DNA from: Paramesorhizobium deserti
GTDB lineage: Bacteria; Pseudomonadota; Alphaproteobacteria; Rhizobiales; Rhizobiaceae
Length of the DNA: 64,000 nucleotides
NCBI RefSeq assembly: GCF_001558695.1
Contig: NZ_LNTU01000034.1
Span: 248,001-312,000 of the forward strand
Direction: 5' to 3'
Shown here one piece after another: positions 34,311 through 43,704 of this stretch. The position numbers and the translations under genes were made by a program. Numbering within the stretch: the stretch's first letter is position 1; every line of letters starts with the position of its first letter. The notes beneath the pieces were generated by a model, which saw only the letters and a program-made list of their open reading frames with translations, did not search any database and was not told where the DNA came from.

Positions 34311-34370
34311 GTTTTCCTATCCTTTCAGATAGCACGCCTCTCGTTGGGGAGAGGTGGCCCGCTGCGGGAA
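34311..34370 (-). ncRNA. serC leader RNA motif
   Basis: On the minus strand directly before serC lie three small hairpins: CCCGCAGCGGG (34368-34358), CCTCTC-CCCAAC-GAGAGG (34354-34337) and CTATC-TGAAAG-GATAG (34332-34317). The last holds most of the ribosome-binding site AAAGGA, eight or so bases before the ATG. A conserved serC leader RNA of alphaproteobacteria is known in this position. I recognise the place and layout, but its consensus was not compared base by base. Confidence 0.55.
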
Positions 34371-34458
34371 TTAGGAGAAACGTCGCATGCAGTCAAGAAA
34401 TTTGTTCGCCCGCGACATCACTTTTGCAAAGGCAGGATAATGAAGCCGGGGGCAACAA

Positions 34459-34483
34459 CAAAAAAGCCCGGTCAAGCCGGGCT
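34459..34483 (-). terminator. Terminator of the first Omp gene
   Basis: On the minus strand AGCCCGG (34483-34477) and CCGGGCT (34471-34465) enclose a 5-base loop and are followed by a run of T (34464-34459). It lies 20 bases after the Omp stop and isolates that gene from the serC leader. Confidence 0.85.
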
Positions 34484-34503
34484 CTTTCTCCAATTCGTTT
34501 GGT

Positions 34504-35364
34504 TCATTTATAGACCGGTGCCGGGCCTTCATTATAAACTGGCATAGGTTCGGGCTGGTAGACCGCCATCTGCGGCCCGCCGAACTCATAGCGCAAGCCG
34601 ACTCGGACCTGATGCACCGAGAAACCGTCGTCATAGCCCTGCGGCCCCGTCGCACCCGCTGCCTGGTCGAAAGCATCCCAGCCGAAGGCCTTGCCGCCCT
34701 TTATGTGCGAGTAACGATAGCCGAAATCAAGCTTGGTATTGGCTGTTATGTCAACCGTCGCGCCAGCCATCAGTGCCCAGGTAAAGCGTGTCGATGACAG
34801 GCCGCCATGATCTGCCTCGTAGCTATTACCGCAGATGGATGGCTCATAGCAGAATGCGCGATTCTTCAGCGTGCCGTATTTGACCCGTGTGAAGCCGAGG
34901 CCGCCGCCGATATAGGGCGTGATCTTGCCCCAGGTGGCGATGTCGACATAAGCATTGGCCATCAGCTCCCATGCGCTGATCTTGGACGTGTCGTCAAAGA
35001 AGAGCACGTCGCTGAACGCCGTCGAGCCGAAGACATCGCGGTTCCAGTAGCCGAGCGTCGCATCCGCACGCAGATAGCGGTTGAAACGGTAGCCGGCGCC
35101 GATACTGAAATCCGTATTGCCGCGCAACTCTATGGTGTCGTAGTCGCGCTCGGTAATGACGCCGCTGTCCAGGACCCGATAATGCCCATCGGTTTCAGCA
35201 TCGAAGCTGTGGCCGACATCGCCACGCAGATACCATCCGGATGCGACTTCGACGGGAGCAGCTTCGGGCTGCACATAGACCGGATCGTAATCGGCAGCAA
35301 ATGCCGGGCCTGCCAGAAACTGGCCGAACAATGCGGCCGCCAAAATGCGCTTGTTGCTTGTCAT
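34504..35364 (-). CDS. Outer-membrane beta-barrel protein, Omp25/31-like
   Basis: The 286-residue protein has a signal peptide (about residues 1-23, ending PAFAAD). GWYLRGDVGHSF opens a series of amphipathic beta strands, and VHQVRVGLRYEFGG leads towards the C-terminus. The mature part resembles the Omp25/31/RopB family of Hyphomicrobiales, eight-stranded barrels of the outer membrane. The very C-terminus continues past the last strand with a Pro-rich PMPVYNEGPAPVYK. GGGGGATTCG precedes the ATG. It is paralogous to the gene behind it (35566-36426), which has the same length. Confidence 0.87.
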   Translation of the reverse strand: MTSNKRILAAALFGQFLAGPAFAADYDPVYVQPEAAPVEVASGWYLRGDVGHSFDAETDGHYRVLDSGVITERDYDTIELRGNTDFSIGAGYRFNRYLRADATLGYWNRDVFGSTAFSDVLFFDDTSKISAWELMANAYVDIATWGKITPYIGGGLGFTRVKYGTLKNRAFCYEPSICGNSYEADHGGLSSTRFTWALMAGATVDITANTKLDFGYRYSHIKGGKAFGWDAFDQAAGATGPQGYDDGFSVHQVRVGLRYEFGGPQMAVYQPEPMPVYNEGPAPVYK

Positions 35365-35514
35365 ATCGAATCCCCCACGGATACGGGCGATAGACGCCTT
35401 GCCGCCATGTCGCCGATCATTAACCAAAAACCTTAAACAGCCGTTAAGCATAACGGGCTGCGCCCTGACGGATGCTGCCGTGGCAGGTCTGATGCCACGC
35501 CGGCACATCTGCTC

Positions 35515-35541
35515 AAAAAAAAAGCCCGACCGAAGCCGGGC
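35515..35541 (-). terminator. Terminator between the two Omp genes
   Basis: On the minus strand GCCCGGC, loop TTCG, GTCGGGC is followed by an unbroken run of T. It separates the two paralogues into distinct transcripts. Confidence 0.87.
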
Positions 35542-35565
35542 CGCTGGAGGTTGGGAGGTATCAGA

Positions 35566-36426
35566 CTATTTGTAGACCGGCAGTGGCTCGGGCGCATAAG
35601 CGACCGCGGACGGTCCGCCGAACTGGTAGCGCAGACCGACGCGCACGTCGTGCAGCGACAGCCCGTCATCATAGCCCTTGCCGACGAAATCATTGCCGGC
35701 GAACATGTTGCCGCCTTCGATCCGGCGATAGCGATAACCGGCATCGAGCTTCAGGTTCTGCGCAATATCGACGGAGACGCCAGCCATCAGCGCCCAGGTG
35801 AAGCGCCAGCTTGCAGCACCATCATGATATTCCGTGCCGCTCTGATCGAAATCGCCGCCGATCGTGTTCTCGAGCGTTCCCCACTTGACCCGCGTACCGC
35901 CGATACCGGCACCGACATAGGGCGTGAAGCCATTGAAATTGCCGAGATCAACATAGGCATTGGCGAGGATCGACAGTGCGGAGAGCTTGCTGCTGTCGGT
36001 CGAGGTACAAGCGAATGCCGCGCCACCGGACGTGCAGGTGCCGACCGTTTCGCCGGAGAATTTCGAGCGTGTGAGATAATCCACCGTCAGATCGGTGCGG
36101 AAATAGTCCGTCACCTGATAGCCGATACCACCGCCAATGAGGAACGAGCCCTTCAGGTCGCCATCAAGTTCATTCTCGCCGATACTGCCTGCGCCGCATT
36201 CATCGCAGCCGAAAGTGGCGTAGGTGGCCTTGCGGAACTTGGCCCAGGAATAGCCGACATCGCCGCGCAGATACCAGCCGCCGACGGACGGGGGCACCAC
36301 CACTTCGGGCACGATCGGTGTTTCAGGCACCGGTTCCACGAAGTCCGCCGCGAGAGCGGAATGAGAGGCTCCGGCGACGGTCAGAAATACCGCGCCGACG
36401 ATAAAGGATCTTGTCTGATTGAGCAT
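35566..36426 (-). CDS. Outer-membrane beta-barrel protein, Omp25/31-like (second copy)
   Basis: The 286-residue protein has a signal peptide (about residues 1-27, ending HSALAAD), a short Pro/Val/Glu linker and a barrel domain starting GGWYLRGDVGYSW and nearing its end with LHDVRVGLRYQFGG. It shares the WYLRGDVG opening, the FTWALMAG strand and the final PVYK with the neighbouring paralogue. Two Cys pairs (GCDECG and TCTS...ACTS) are peculiar to this copy. GGGAAG precedes the ATG. Confidence 0.87.
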   Translation of the reverse strand: MLNQTRSFIVGAVFLTVAGASHSALAADFVEPVPETPIVPEVVVPPSVGGWYLRGDVGYSWAKFRKATYATFGCDECGAGSIGENELDGDLKGSFLIGGGIGYQVTDYFRTDLTVDYLTRSKFSGETVGTCTSGGAAFACTSTDSSKLSALSILANAYVDLGNFNGFTPYVGAGIGGTRVKWGTLENTIGGDFDQSGTEYHDGAASWRFTWALMAGVSVDIAQNLKLDAGYRYRRIEGGNMFAGNDFVGKGYDDGLSLHDVRVGLRYQFGGPSAVAYAPEPLPVYK

Positions 36427-36570
36427 GGTCGCTTCCCATCCGGAACTTATTGGCGCTGACGCGCCGGAACCCACTGACTTCAATCGCTAGAAATAGACGG
36501 GAAAAGTTAAGCCCGGCTTAACCCTGTTTTTTCACCATTCTTGTTAAGAAATTCGGAACCCACCAAAGAA

Positions 36571-36595
36571 AAAGGCTCCAGAACGGAGCCTTTTT
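36571..36595. terminator. Terminator after glmM
   Basis: AAAGGCTCC, loop AGAAC, GGAGCCTTT with TT following. Both arms are bordered by A/T runs, so it can act on the minus strand for glmM, 33 bases beyond its stop. Confidence 0.82.
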
Positions 36596-36627
36596 GAAAC
36601 AGATTCGCGAAAAGTGTGGGCCGCTCG

Positions 36628-37980
36628 TCAGGCTGCGGTACGGACACCTGATATCACATTGACGATATCGTTGACGACCGTTTCGACGAGATTGCGATCG
36701 TCGCCCTCGGCCATCACGCGGATCAGCGGCTCAGTTCCGGATGGCCGGATGACCAAGCGCCCGGCCTTGCCGAGCCGATCGCGGGCATCGTCGATGGCGC
36801 TCTTGACGCTCTTGTCCTCGAGTGGCTTGCCGCCGGTGGTGCGCACATTTTTCAGGAGCTGCGGCACCGGTTCGAATTTCTGGCAGATCTCGCTCAATGG
36901 CCGCTGCTGCTCCTGCATCACTGCGAGGATCTGCAGGGCCGAGACGAGACCATCGCCCGTGGTCGAGAAATCGGAAAGGACGATATGGCCCGACTGCTCG
37001 CCGCCGACATTGAAGCCATGCTCCCGCATGTGTTCGACGACATAGCGATCGCCCACCTTGGTCCGCGCGAGGGTCAGCCCCATGCCGCCGAGGAAGCGTT
37101 CGAGACCCAGATTGGACATGATGGTGGCGACGATGCCGCCCCCGGTCAGCCGGCCGGTATCGGCCCAGGATTCGGCGATCACCGCCATCAGTTGGTCGCC
37201 ATCGATGACATTGCCGTTCTCGTCGACCATCAGCACCCGGTCGGCATCGCCGTCAAGCGCGATGCCGAGATCGGCCCTGACCTCGTGCACCTTTTTCATG
37301 AGGCCGATTGGATGGGTCGATCCGCAATCCTCATTGATATTGATGCCGTTCGGCTCATTGTTGATCGTGACCACTTCCGCGCCGAGCTCCCAAAGCGCCG
37401 AGGGGGCCACCTTGTAGGCGGCGCCATGCGCGCAATCGACCACGATGCGCAGGCCTGAAAGCGAAAGGTTGCGCGGCAGAGTACGCTTGGCGAACTCGAT
37501 GTAGCGGTAGATGTCGCCCTCGACGCGCTTGGCCCGGCCGATATCGCCATTGCTGGCCAGCATGCCGCTCATATCTTCTTGGATCAGCTTCTCGATTTCG
37601 AGTTCCAACTCGTCAGAGAGCTTGAAACCATCGGGACCGAACAGCTTGATGCCGTTGTCGTAATAGGGATTGTGCGAGGCCGAGATCATCACGCCGATAT
37701 CGGCGCGCAGCGACCGGCACAGCATCGCCACAGCAGGCGTCGGAATGGGGCCGAGCAGGAAGACATCCATGCCCGTCGCGGTGAAGCCCGCCACCAGCGC
37801 ATTCTCCAGCATGTAACCGGAAAGACGCGTATCCTTGCCGATCACGACGCGCTTGCCCTGGCCCGATTTCCTGAAGATGAGCCCGACCGCCATGCCGACC
37901 TTCATGGCGATATCCGGTGTCATGGGAGAGCTGTTGGCTTTTCCGCGGATGCCGTCCGTTCCGAAATATTTGCGACTCAT
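36628..37980 (-). CDS. glmM: Phosphoglucosamine mutase
   Basis: The 450-residue protein starts [16 protein letters not shown]. It has the phosphoserine loop [14 protein letters not shown] (Ser 102), the metal-binding loop DGDADR and a C-terminal phosphate-binding [14 protein letters not shown]. It converts glucosamine-6-phosphate to glucosamine-1-phosphate for peptidoglycan and lipid A. It follows ftsH on the same strand after 270 bases of structured intergenic DNA. Confidence 0.96.
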   Translation of the reverse strand: MSRKYFGTDGIRGKANSSPMTPDIAMKVGMAVGLIFRKSGQGKRVVIGKDTRLSGYMLENALVAGFTATGMDVFLLGPIPTPAVAMLCRSLRADIGVMISASHNPYYDNGIKLFGPDGFKLSDELELEIEKLIQEDMSGMLASNGDIGRAKRVEGDIYRYIEFAKRTLPRNLSLSGLRIVVDCAHGAAYKVAPSALWELGAEVVTINNEPNGININEDCGSTHPIGLMKKVHEVRADLGIALDGDADRVLMVDENGNVIDGDQLMAVIAESWADTGRLTGGGIVATIMSNLGLERFLGGMGLTLARTKVGDRYVVEHMREHGFNVGGEQSGHIVLSDFSTTGDGLVSALQILAVMQEQQRPLSEICQKFEPVPQLLKNVRTTGGKPLEDKSVKSAIDDARDRLGKAGRLVIRPSGTEPLIRVMAEGDDRNLVETVVNDIVNVISGVRTAA

Positions 37981-38085
37981 GATTGTGCCTTATCTGAGTT
38001 TTTGTGCAGGCTTTTTGGGCTGTTTTATCGCAGAAACAGCAACTCTGCGCAATTTAACCTTTTGTAAGTAGCCTACATATCCTTG

Positions 38086-38222
38086 TGAGGGTGCAAAAGA
38101 TGCAACCTCATTACACCCAATAATGAACCGGGATTCCTTAACCGAGGCTTTCAGCGCGTTTTGCTGGCTTGAGGGAGCAATACTGCCTCACATGATACAG
38201 CCGGGCATTGCCCGGCTGCTTT
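38086..38222 (+). ncRNA. Structured intergenic stretch, possible small RNA
   Basis: Between glmM and ftsH the plus strand can fold three hairpins: TGAGG...CCTCA with an inner TGCA pair (38086-38110), a second TGAGG...CCTCA (38170-38190), and AGCCGGGC-ATT-GCCCGGCT (38199-38217) followed by GCTTTT. That order resembles a short RNA ending in a terminator. No clear promoter is seen upstream, and the last hairpin might instead belong to the ftsH-glmM transcript, although on the minus strand no T run follows it. Confidence 0.35.
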
Positions 38223-38250
38223 TCATTGGAAATGTCGGATAGCTCCGCAT

Positions 38251-40182
38251 TTACGATTGCGGCTGCGGCTCCATGCCGGTGTCGGGCTCGTTGCCCTTGC
38301 GCTTCTTGGCGGCACCCGCTTTGGGAACGCTGGAGCCTCGTGAAGGCGGCGTGTCGTCGCCCAGATCGCGCGCCGGCTTCTTGCCGGCAGTAAGCGCCTT
38401 GAGCTCTTCACCGCTCAGCGTCTCATATTCGAGCAGGCCCTCTGCGATCGCAATCCATTCCTTCTTCTTCTTGGTCAGGATGCTGCGCGCCTCGGTGTAG
38501 GCATTGTCGATCAGCTTGCGAACCTCGGCATCGATCAGCTGCGCGGTCTCTTCCGAAATGTTCTGCTGGCGCGCGACGGAGTGCCCCAGGAACACCTCTT
38601 CCTGGTTTTCTCCATAGGCCACCTGGCCGAGCTTGTCGGAAAAGCCCCAGCGCGTCACCATGGCGCGGGCGAGCTTGGTCGCCTGCTCGATATCGGACGA
38701 TGCGCCCGAGGTGATGTTCTCCTTGCCGAACTTGAGCTCCTCGGCCACGCGGCCGCCCATCATGATGGCGAGCCGGGACACCATCCACTTGTAGCTCATC
38801 GAATATTTGTCGCCTTCCGGCAACTGCATGACCATGCCGAGCGCGCGGCCGCGCGGAATGATCGTCGCCTTGTGTACCGGATCGGCGGCGGCGACGTTCA
38901 TCGCCACGACGGCGTGACCGGCCTCGTGATAGGCGGTCAGCTCCTTCTCTTCCTGCGTCATGGCGCTGGAGCGGCGCTCCGCGCCCATCATCACCTTGTC
39001 CTTGGCATCCTCGAATTCGAGCATGGTGACAAGGCGCTTATTGCGCCGCGCCGCCATCAGGGCAGCCTCGTTGACGAGGTTCATCAGATCGGCGCCGGAG
39101 AAGCCGGGCGTACCGCGCGCCAGCACCTTCAAATCCACATTGGGCGCCAGCGGCACGTTGCGGACATGAACCTTCAAAATCTTCTCGCGGCCGGCGACAT
39201 CCGGATTGGGCACGACCACCTGGCGGTCGAAACGGCCGGGACGCAAGAGCGCCGGGTCGAGAACATCGGGGCGGTTGGTCGCGGCGATCAGGATGATGCC
39301 CTCATTGGCCTCGAAACCGTCCATCTCGACCAGCAGCTGGTTCAGCGTCTGCTCGCGCTCGTCATTGCCGCCGCCGAGCCCGGCGCCGCGATGACGGCCG
39401 ACGGCATCGATTTCGTCGATGAAAATGATGCAGGGCGCGTTCTTCTTGGCCTGCTCGAACATGTCGCGGACGCGGCTTGCGCCGACGCCGACGAACATTT
39501 CGACGAAATCCGAACCGGAGATGGTGAAGAACGGCACATTCGCCTCGCCTGCGATGGCGCGGGCGAGCAGCGTCTTACCGGTTCCCGGAGGGCCAACGAG
39601 CAGCACGCCGCGCGGGATGCGGCCGCCAAGGCGCTGGAACTTCTGCGGATCGCGCAGGAACTCGACGATCTCCTCGAGATCTTCCTTGGCTTCGTCCACG
39701 CCCGCCACGTCCTGGAAAGTCACGCGGCCATGCGCTTCCGTCAAAAGCTTGGCCTTCGACTTGCCGAAGCCCATCGCCCCGCGCGAGCCGCCCTGCATCT
39801 GGCGCATGAAGAAGATCCAGACGCCGAGGATCAGGATCATCGGCAGCCATGAGAGAAGGATGCCGACGAGCGAGCTGGAGCCATCGCTTTCGGGACGCGC
39901 GGTGATCGCGACGCCCTTGTTCTCGAGCCGGGAAACGAGGCCGGTATCACCCGGAGAATAGGTCTGGAAGGTGGAGCCGTTATCGGAATAGGTGCCGCTG
40001 ATTCGCTCCCCCGTAATGGTCACCGATTTGACCCGTCCGTTCGCGACATCATCGATGAACTGTGAATAGGAAATCTCGCGCGACGACGTGCGTTGCGCCG
40101 GGCTCTGGAACAGATTGAAAAGCGCAATCAGGAGAAGGGCAATTATCGCCCACAAGGCGAAGTTGCGATAATTCGGATTCAT
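38251..40182 (-). CDS. ftsH: ATP-dependent zinc metalloprotease FtsH
   Basis: The 643-residue protein has two transmembrane helices (about residues 7-25 and 104-126) around a periplasmic domain, an AAA+ module with Walker A GPPGTGKT (197-204) and Walker [10 protein letters not shown], a second region of homology [21 protein letters not shown], and the zinc motif HEAGH (419-423). It degrades misassembled membrane proteins and some regulators. Upstream lies an RpoH-type promoter. It is downstream of tilS. Confidence 0.97.
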   Translation of the reverse strand: MNPNYRNFALWAIIALLLIALFNLFQSPAQRTSSREISYSQFIDDVANGRVKSVTITGERISGTYSDNGSTFQTYSPGDTGLVSRLENKGVAITARPESDGSSSLVGILLSWLPMILILGVWIFFMRQMQGGSRGAMGFGKSKAKLLTEAHGRVTFQDVAGVDEAKEDLEEIVEFLRDPQKFQRLGGRIPRGVLLVGPPGTGKTLLARAIAGEANVPFFTISGSDFVEMFVGVGASRVRDMFEQAKKNAPCIIFIDEIDAVGRHRGAGLGGGNDEREQTLNQLLVEMDGFEANEGIILIAATNRPDVLDPALLRPGRFDRQVVVPNPDVAGREKILKVHVRNVPLAPNVDLKVLARGTPGFSGADLMNLVNEAALMAARRNKRLVTMLEFEDAKDKVMMGAERRSSAMTQEEKELTAYHEAGHAVVAMNVAAADPVHKATIIPRGRALGMVMQLPEGDKYSMSYKWMVSRLAIMMGGRVAEELKFGKENITSGASSDIEQATKLARAMVTRWGFSDKLGQVAYGENQEEVFLGHSVARQQNISEETAQLIDAEVRKLIDNAYTEARSILTKKKKEWIAIAEGLLEYETLSGEELKALTAGKKPARDLGDDTPPSRGSSVPKAGAAKKRKGNEPDTGMEPQPQS

Positions 40183-40238
40183 AACGGGTCCAATCGGTCA
40201 TCACGCCCGCCCCGGAAAAGCCGGAACGGCAATTTCAG

Positions 40239-40270
40239 CTAACATAGGATCGAAGCAAGGCCTTGCCAAG
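40239..40270 (-). promoter_or_regulatory. RpoH-type heat-shock promoter of ftsH
   Basis: On the minus strand CTTG (40270-40267), 18 bases and CCTATGTTAG (40248-40239) fit the alphaproteobacterial RpoH consensus CTTG-N17/18-CYTATNTNNG at every specified base. The site lies 57 bases upstream of ftsH, and rpoH is in the same window. Confidence 0.65.
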
Positions 40271-40309
40271 GCAGACCATAGCTGTTGCTGCGATTCTTAT
40301 CGCTCTGGT

Positions 40310-41713
40310 TTACAACATATTCGGCAACGCTGGCGGCTGCGGATAGCCAGCCCGCCCGAACAGACGCGCGGTGGCATTGGCAAGCGCCAGATCGTGCCCC
40401 GGCAACACCTTGTCGAACAGGGCGATATGCCGCGTGACCGCCAGTTCCGGGGGCAGAAAGCGGCCGTCTGTCATCGCGGGAATATCGATGATCTCGCCGC
40501 CAACCTGGACCGCCGGCCCAGTCAGAACGGCAGCGCGATAAAAATCCATGTCCTCCAGGCCGTTGCTCAGGCAGAACGCGGTCAATTGCGCGGCCGTTGG
40601 CGGCGCGATCCGCACATCCTCACCGCCGGGAATGCGATTGACGATCCGGTAGCGCCCATCCCAGATGGCGCTTTTGCCGGAAGCGAGCGTCAGGCTCGGC
40701 AGCCCGCGGGCCTCGCGCCAGATGCGATGTCGTTTCGCCCCGCGCTGCACGATACAGCCGCCGAGGCTGAGTCTGACCGGCCCGCTTTCCTCGGCGAGAT
40801 GAGCGAGAAGACGCGCACGCTCTGCCTCGCCCGGCAGGAAGCTTCGTCCGCCGATGACGGCGACGAGCACGCCGAGGGCCAGCGCAGCGACATCTTGTCC
40901 TGTATCCACCAGCGCCCCTGTATTGATGGTTGCGACATCGCCAGGCTCGATATGGACCTGTCCCGCAGAAAGGAAAGCGGCCGAGGCCATGCCTTGTTCC
41001 CGCCGCGCCGCCATTCGCGCCGCAATCTCCTCGAGAACGGCACTCCGCTTCACATCATCGGAGCCGCGGCGTATACGCGGGCGTTCAAAAGCCGTGTTTT
41101 CATTGGTCGGATCTTCGAACCATGCGATCCGCCGTTCCGACAGGAATGCACGCAAATCCGTCCTGCGCGTTGCGAGCAGCGGACGCAGGAGCCAGATCTG
41201 GCCATCGAGCAAGGTCAGCGCCGCCATCCCCGCCAGCCCGCGTTCTCCGCCGCGCACCTTGCGCATCAGGAACGTCTCGATCTGATCGTCCTGCGTATGG
41301 CCAGTGAAGACGAGCCCGGCGCCGGCCGCTCGCGCGGCCTCCACCAGGAGGCGATAGCGCGCTTCGCGCGCCGCCGCCGGGATGCCGGTTTTGGGTTTCT
41401 CGCCTTCCCAGCGCAGAATGCGATGGGCAATGCCGTGTTTCGTGCAAAGCTCTGCCACCGCCGCTGCTTCGTCAGCCGATTCCGGACGCAGTCCATGGTC
41501 AACCGTGACGGCGATCAGTTCCGGCGCATTGCCGATCCCGGAGAGATAGTCCTTCAGCAGGAAAAGCAGGGCCAGCGAATCGCTGCCGCCCGAAACCGCT
41601 GCGATGACGGCGCGTTCCCTGCCGAAATCGATCGGCGCGAAAATCCGTGCGGGACCAACCTGTGAAAAACCTTGGCGGGCAACCGGCTCAGCAGCGGTTT
41701 TTGGTACGCTCAT
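40310..41713 (-). CDS. tilS: tRNA(Ile)-lysidine synthetase
   Basis: The 467-residue protein has the PP-loop ATPase motif SGGSDS at residues 41-46, then TVDHGLRPES and FTGHTQDDQIETFLMRKVRGG, all characteristic of TilS. It modifies the wobble C of the AUA-reading tRNA-Ile to lysidine. The start at 41713 lies inside the end of cpoB (26-base overlap), with AACGGGTCACGG before it. The C-terminal part is less conserved. Confidence 0.93.
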   Translation of the reverse strand: MSVPKTAAEPVARQGFSQVGPARIFAPIDFGRERAVIAAVSGGSDSLALLFLLKDYLSGIGNAPELIAVTVDHGLRPESADEAAAVAELCTKHGIAHRILRWEGEKPKTGIPAAAREARYRLLVEAARAAGAGLVFTGHTQDDQIETFLMRKVRGGERGLAGMAALTLLDGQIWLLRPLLATRRTDLRAFLSERRIAWFEDPTNENTAFERPRIRRGSDDVKRSAVLEEIAARMAARREQGMASAAFLSAGQVHIEPGDVATINTGALVDTGQDVAALALGVLVAVIGGRSFLPGEAERARLLAHLAEESGPVRLSLGGCIVQRGAKRHRIWREARGLPSLTLASGKSAIWDGRYRIVNRIPGGEDVRIAPPTAAQLTAFCLSNGLEDMDFYRAAVLTGPAVQVGGEIIDIPAMTDGRFLPPELAVTRHIALFDKVLPGHDLALANATARLFGRAGYPQPPALPNML

Positions 41714-42764
41714 CCGTGACCCGTTCCAGAACGGCCGGCGGCGCATTCGGGTAACGCGTCGGCACCTGGGCGAATGTTGCACAGGCGACATCGTGATCTT
41801 TCATCTTCGACATGGTCATGCCGAGCTTCAGCAGATTCTCGGCCCCGCGTTTGGATTGCGGAAAATCACGTTGCGTATCGATGAAGACCGTCGCCGCTTC
41901 GGGATAGCGTTCCTGGGCATAGAGCGATTCCCCCAGCCAGAACCGCGCATCGGAGGTCATGGGGTCACTGGGAAAACGGCTGATGTGCTCGCGGAAAGCC
42001 GTTTCAGCGGCGCGGTAATCACCCGCCAATATATATTGATAGGCGAGCTGATAGAGCTCCCGCGGATCATCCGTCTGAGGCAGCGCGGCGACATCGTTGC
42101 CACCCTTCGGCACCATGGAAGGCGCATCGCCGTCGGATGCCGCGGGCGCTTCGATCGTCCCGCCGATTGCATTGCCATTGGCGTCAAAACGGATCGTGCC
42201 GAGCGTGCGGGGAGGAACGCCCTGCTCTTTCGGCGTGCTTTGCGGTTCAATGGCAGTGGAATCGGCGCGGGCGGATGTGCCGCTCTGAGCAGGCGTGGAG
42301 ATCGAAGCGATCGAGGCATCTCCCGATGCCTCGACGTTGCTTCCGCGGGAAGCGGATGCAACAGCCCTGTCCTGACGCCCGCCGGCATCCGAGCGCTTGC
42401 TCTTCTCCAGCTCCTCGAACCGGAATTCATTGTCCTCCTGCACCTTGCGCATCTGCTCCTGCATCTGGAGGATTTGGAAATTCAGCTCCTCGACCTTGCC
42501 GGTCAGATCACGGATCTGCTCCTCGAGCTGCCGCACACGAGGATCGGCAACCTGCGCCAACTGCACCTGATCACGGGCAGCGGGCGCTTCCGCATCCGAT
42601 TTCTGCGTCATCCATGCCGGCAGGAGCTTGTCTGCAAGGGTCGCGCGTGAAGCCTGCACGGGTTGCCTGCCTCCCTGATCGGCGCTCGCGGCGAGCACCG
42701 GCCCTCCGACAAGCAGCGGTAGCACAGCCATACCCAATATCAGTCTTTTCAATGGTTCGTTCAT
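41688..42764 (-). CDS. cpoB: Periplasmic Tol-Pal accessory protein CpoB (YbgF)
   Basis: The 358-residue protein has a signal peptide (about residues 1-25, ending VLAAS), a coiled-coil stretch (VRQLEEQIRDLTGKVEELN, about 78-120), a Ser/Ala-rich linker and a C-terminal TPR domain (about 235-350, with YQLAYQYILAGDYRAAETAF). In E. coli it coordinates peptidoglycan synthesis with outer-membrane constriction. It follows pal, but a terminator between them suggests that it has some transcription of its own. The 231-base gap otherwise shows nothing. Confidence 0.92.
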   Translation of the reverse strand: MNEPLKRLILGMAVLPLLVGGPVLAASADQGGRQPVQASRATLADKLLPAWMTQKSDAEAPAARDQVQLAQVADPRVRQLEEQIRDLTGKVEELNFQILQMQEQMRKVQEDNEFRFEELEKSKRSDAGGRQDRAVASASRGSNVEASGDASIASISTPAQSGTSARADSTAIEPQSTPKEQGVPPRTLGTIRFDANGNAIGGTIEAPAASDGDAPSMVPKGGNDVAALPQTDDPRELYQLAYQYILAGDYRAAETAFREHISRFPSDPMTSDARFWLGESLYAQERYPEAATVFIDTQRDFPQSKRGAENLLKLGMTMSKMKDHDVACATFAQVPTRYPNAPPAVLERVTDERTKNRC

Positions 42765-42902
42765 TCCTCTTTGGCCCCTTTTGTCGGCCCATGCCGTGAG
42801 AAGAAACACCGCCATACCGGTCGGCTTGCTCATTTATCAGTCCATGCCCCATTTGAAGGCAAGCGAGTTCGGCCAAAGTTTGTTGGGAGAGATGGACGAA
42901 AC

Positions 42903-42929
42903 AAAAAAGCGGCCGGTAGGGCCGCTTTT
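42903..42929. terminator. Terminator between pal and cpoB
   Basis: AAAAGCGGCC, loop GGTAG, GGCCGCTTTT is a perfect 10-pair stem; on the minus strand six T follow. It lies 67 bases after the pal stop. Confidence 0.83.
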
Positions 42930-42995
42930 CTTTATCGATATGTGGCTTTTTTGCAAGCCTGCCCCAATGTCCTGAGACATCTGGAGGAAACAGCC

Positions 42996-43502
42996 TTAGC
43001 TGCCGGCGCCGCCGAGAACGGTGACCGCGCGGCGGTTCTGCGACCAGCAGGAAATATCGTCGCAAACCGCGACCGGGCGTTCCTTGCCGTAGGAAATGGT
43101 GCGCATGCGGTTTGCAGGCACACCCTGCGATGCCAGATAGTCACGCGTGGCGGCGGCGCGGCGCTGGCCAAGGGCGAGGTTGTACTCGCGTGTGCCGCGC
43201 TCGTCGGCATGGCCTTCGATCGTGATCTGGTAGTTCGGATAACGCTGCAGCCACTGGGCCTGCTTGGCGAGCGTCTGCTGCGCATCGGCGCGAATGACCG
43301 AGGAATCGGTATCGAAGAAGATACGGTCGCCGACATTGACCGTGAAATCCTGCGCGGAGCCGGGAGCAGCTCCGTTTGCGCCCAGCCCAAGATCACCGGC
43401 ATTGTTCGGAAGATTTTTCTTGGAGGCGCATCCGGCAACGGCAAGCGTCATGAAAAGGGCGACAACGATCGGGCTGCGTGCAATCGACTGGATACGGCGC
43501 AT
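42996..43502 (-). CDS. pal: Peptidoglycan-associated lipoprotein Pal
   Basis: The 168-residue protein has a lipoprotein signal with the lipobox AVAGC (Cys 25) and an OmpA-like peptidoglycan-binding domain (about residues 55-160) containing TIEGHADERGTREYNLALGQRRA. It links the outer membrane to peptidoglycan as part of Tol-Pal. AAGGAG before the ATG at 43502 fixes the start. It is 202 bases downstream of tolB. Confidence 0.96.
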   Translation of the reverse strand: MRRIQSIARSPIVVALFMTLAVAGCASKKNLPNNAGDLGLGANGAAPGSAQDFTVNVGDRIFFDTDSSVIRADAQQTLAKQAQWLQRYPNYQITIEGHADERGTREYNLALGQRRAAATRDYLASQGVPANRMRTISYGKERPVAVCDDISCWSQNRRAVTVLGGAGS

Positions 43503-43704
43503 GGGCCGGAACTCCTTGAAATTTGAAATGTTGCGGTGAACAACCAGTAACCATATCGAGGTTAAGACGCGCCCAAGAAACATGGTTAATGCTTTCTTGA
43601 GCGCCATTCCCGTCCCCGGCGACTTTCCGTCCGGAGATTAAGAGATAATGCGGCGGAAAGACGGCTGGCGATGAAAAACCGCCGCCGTCTTGCCCGATTG
43701 TTGC

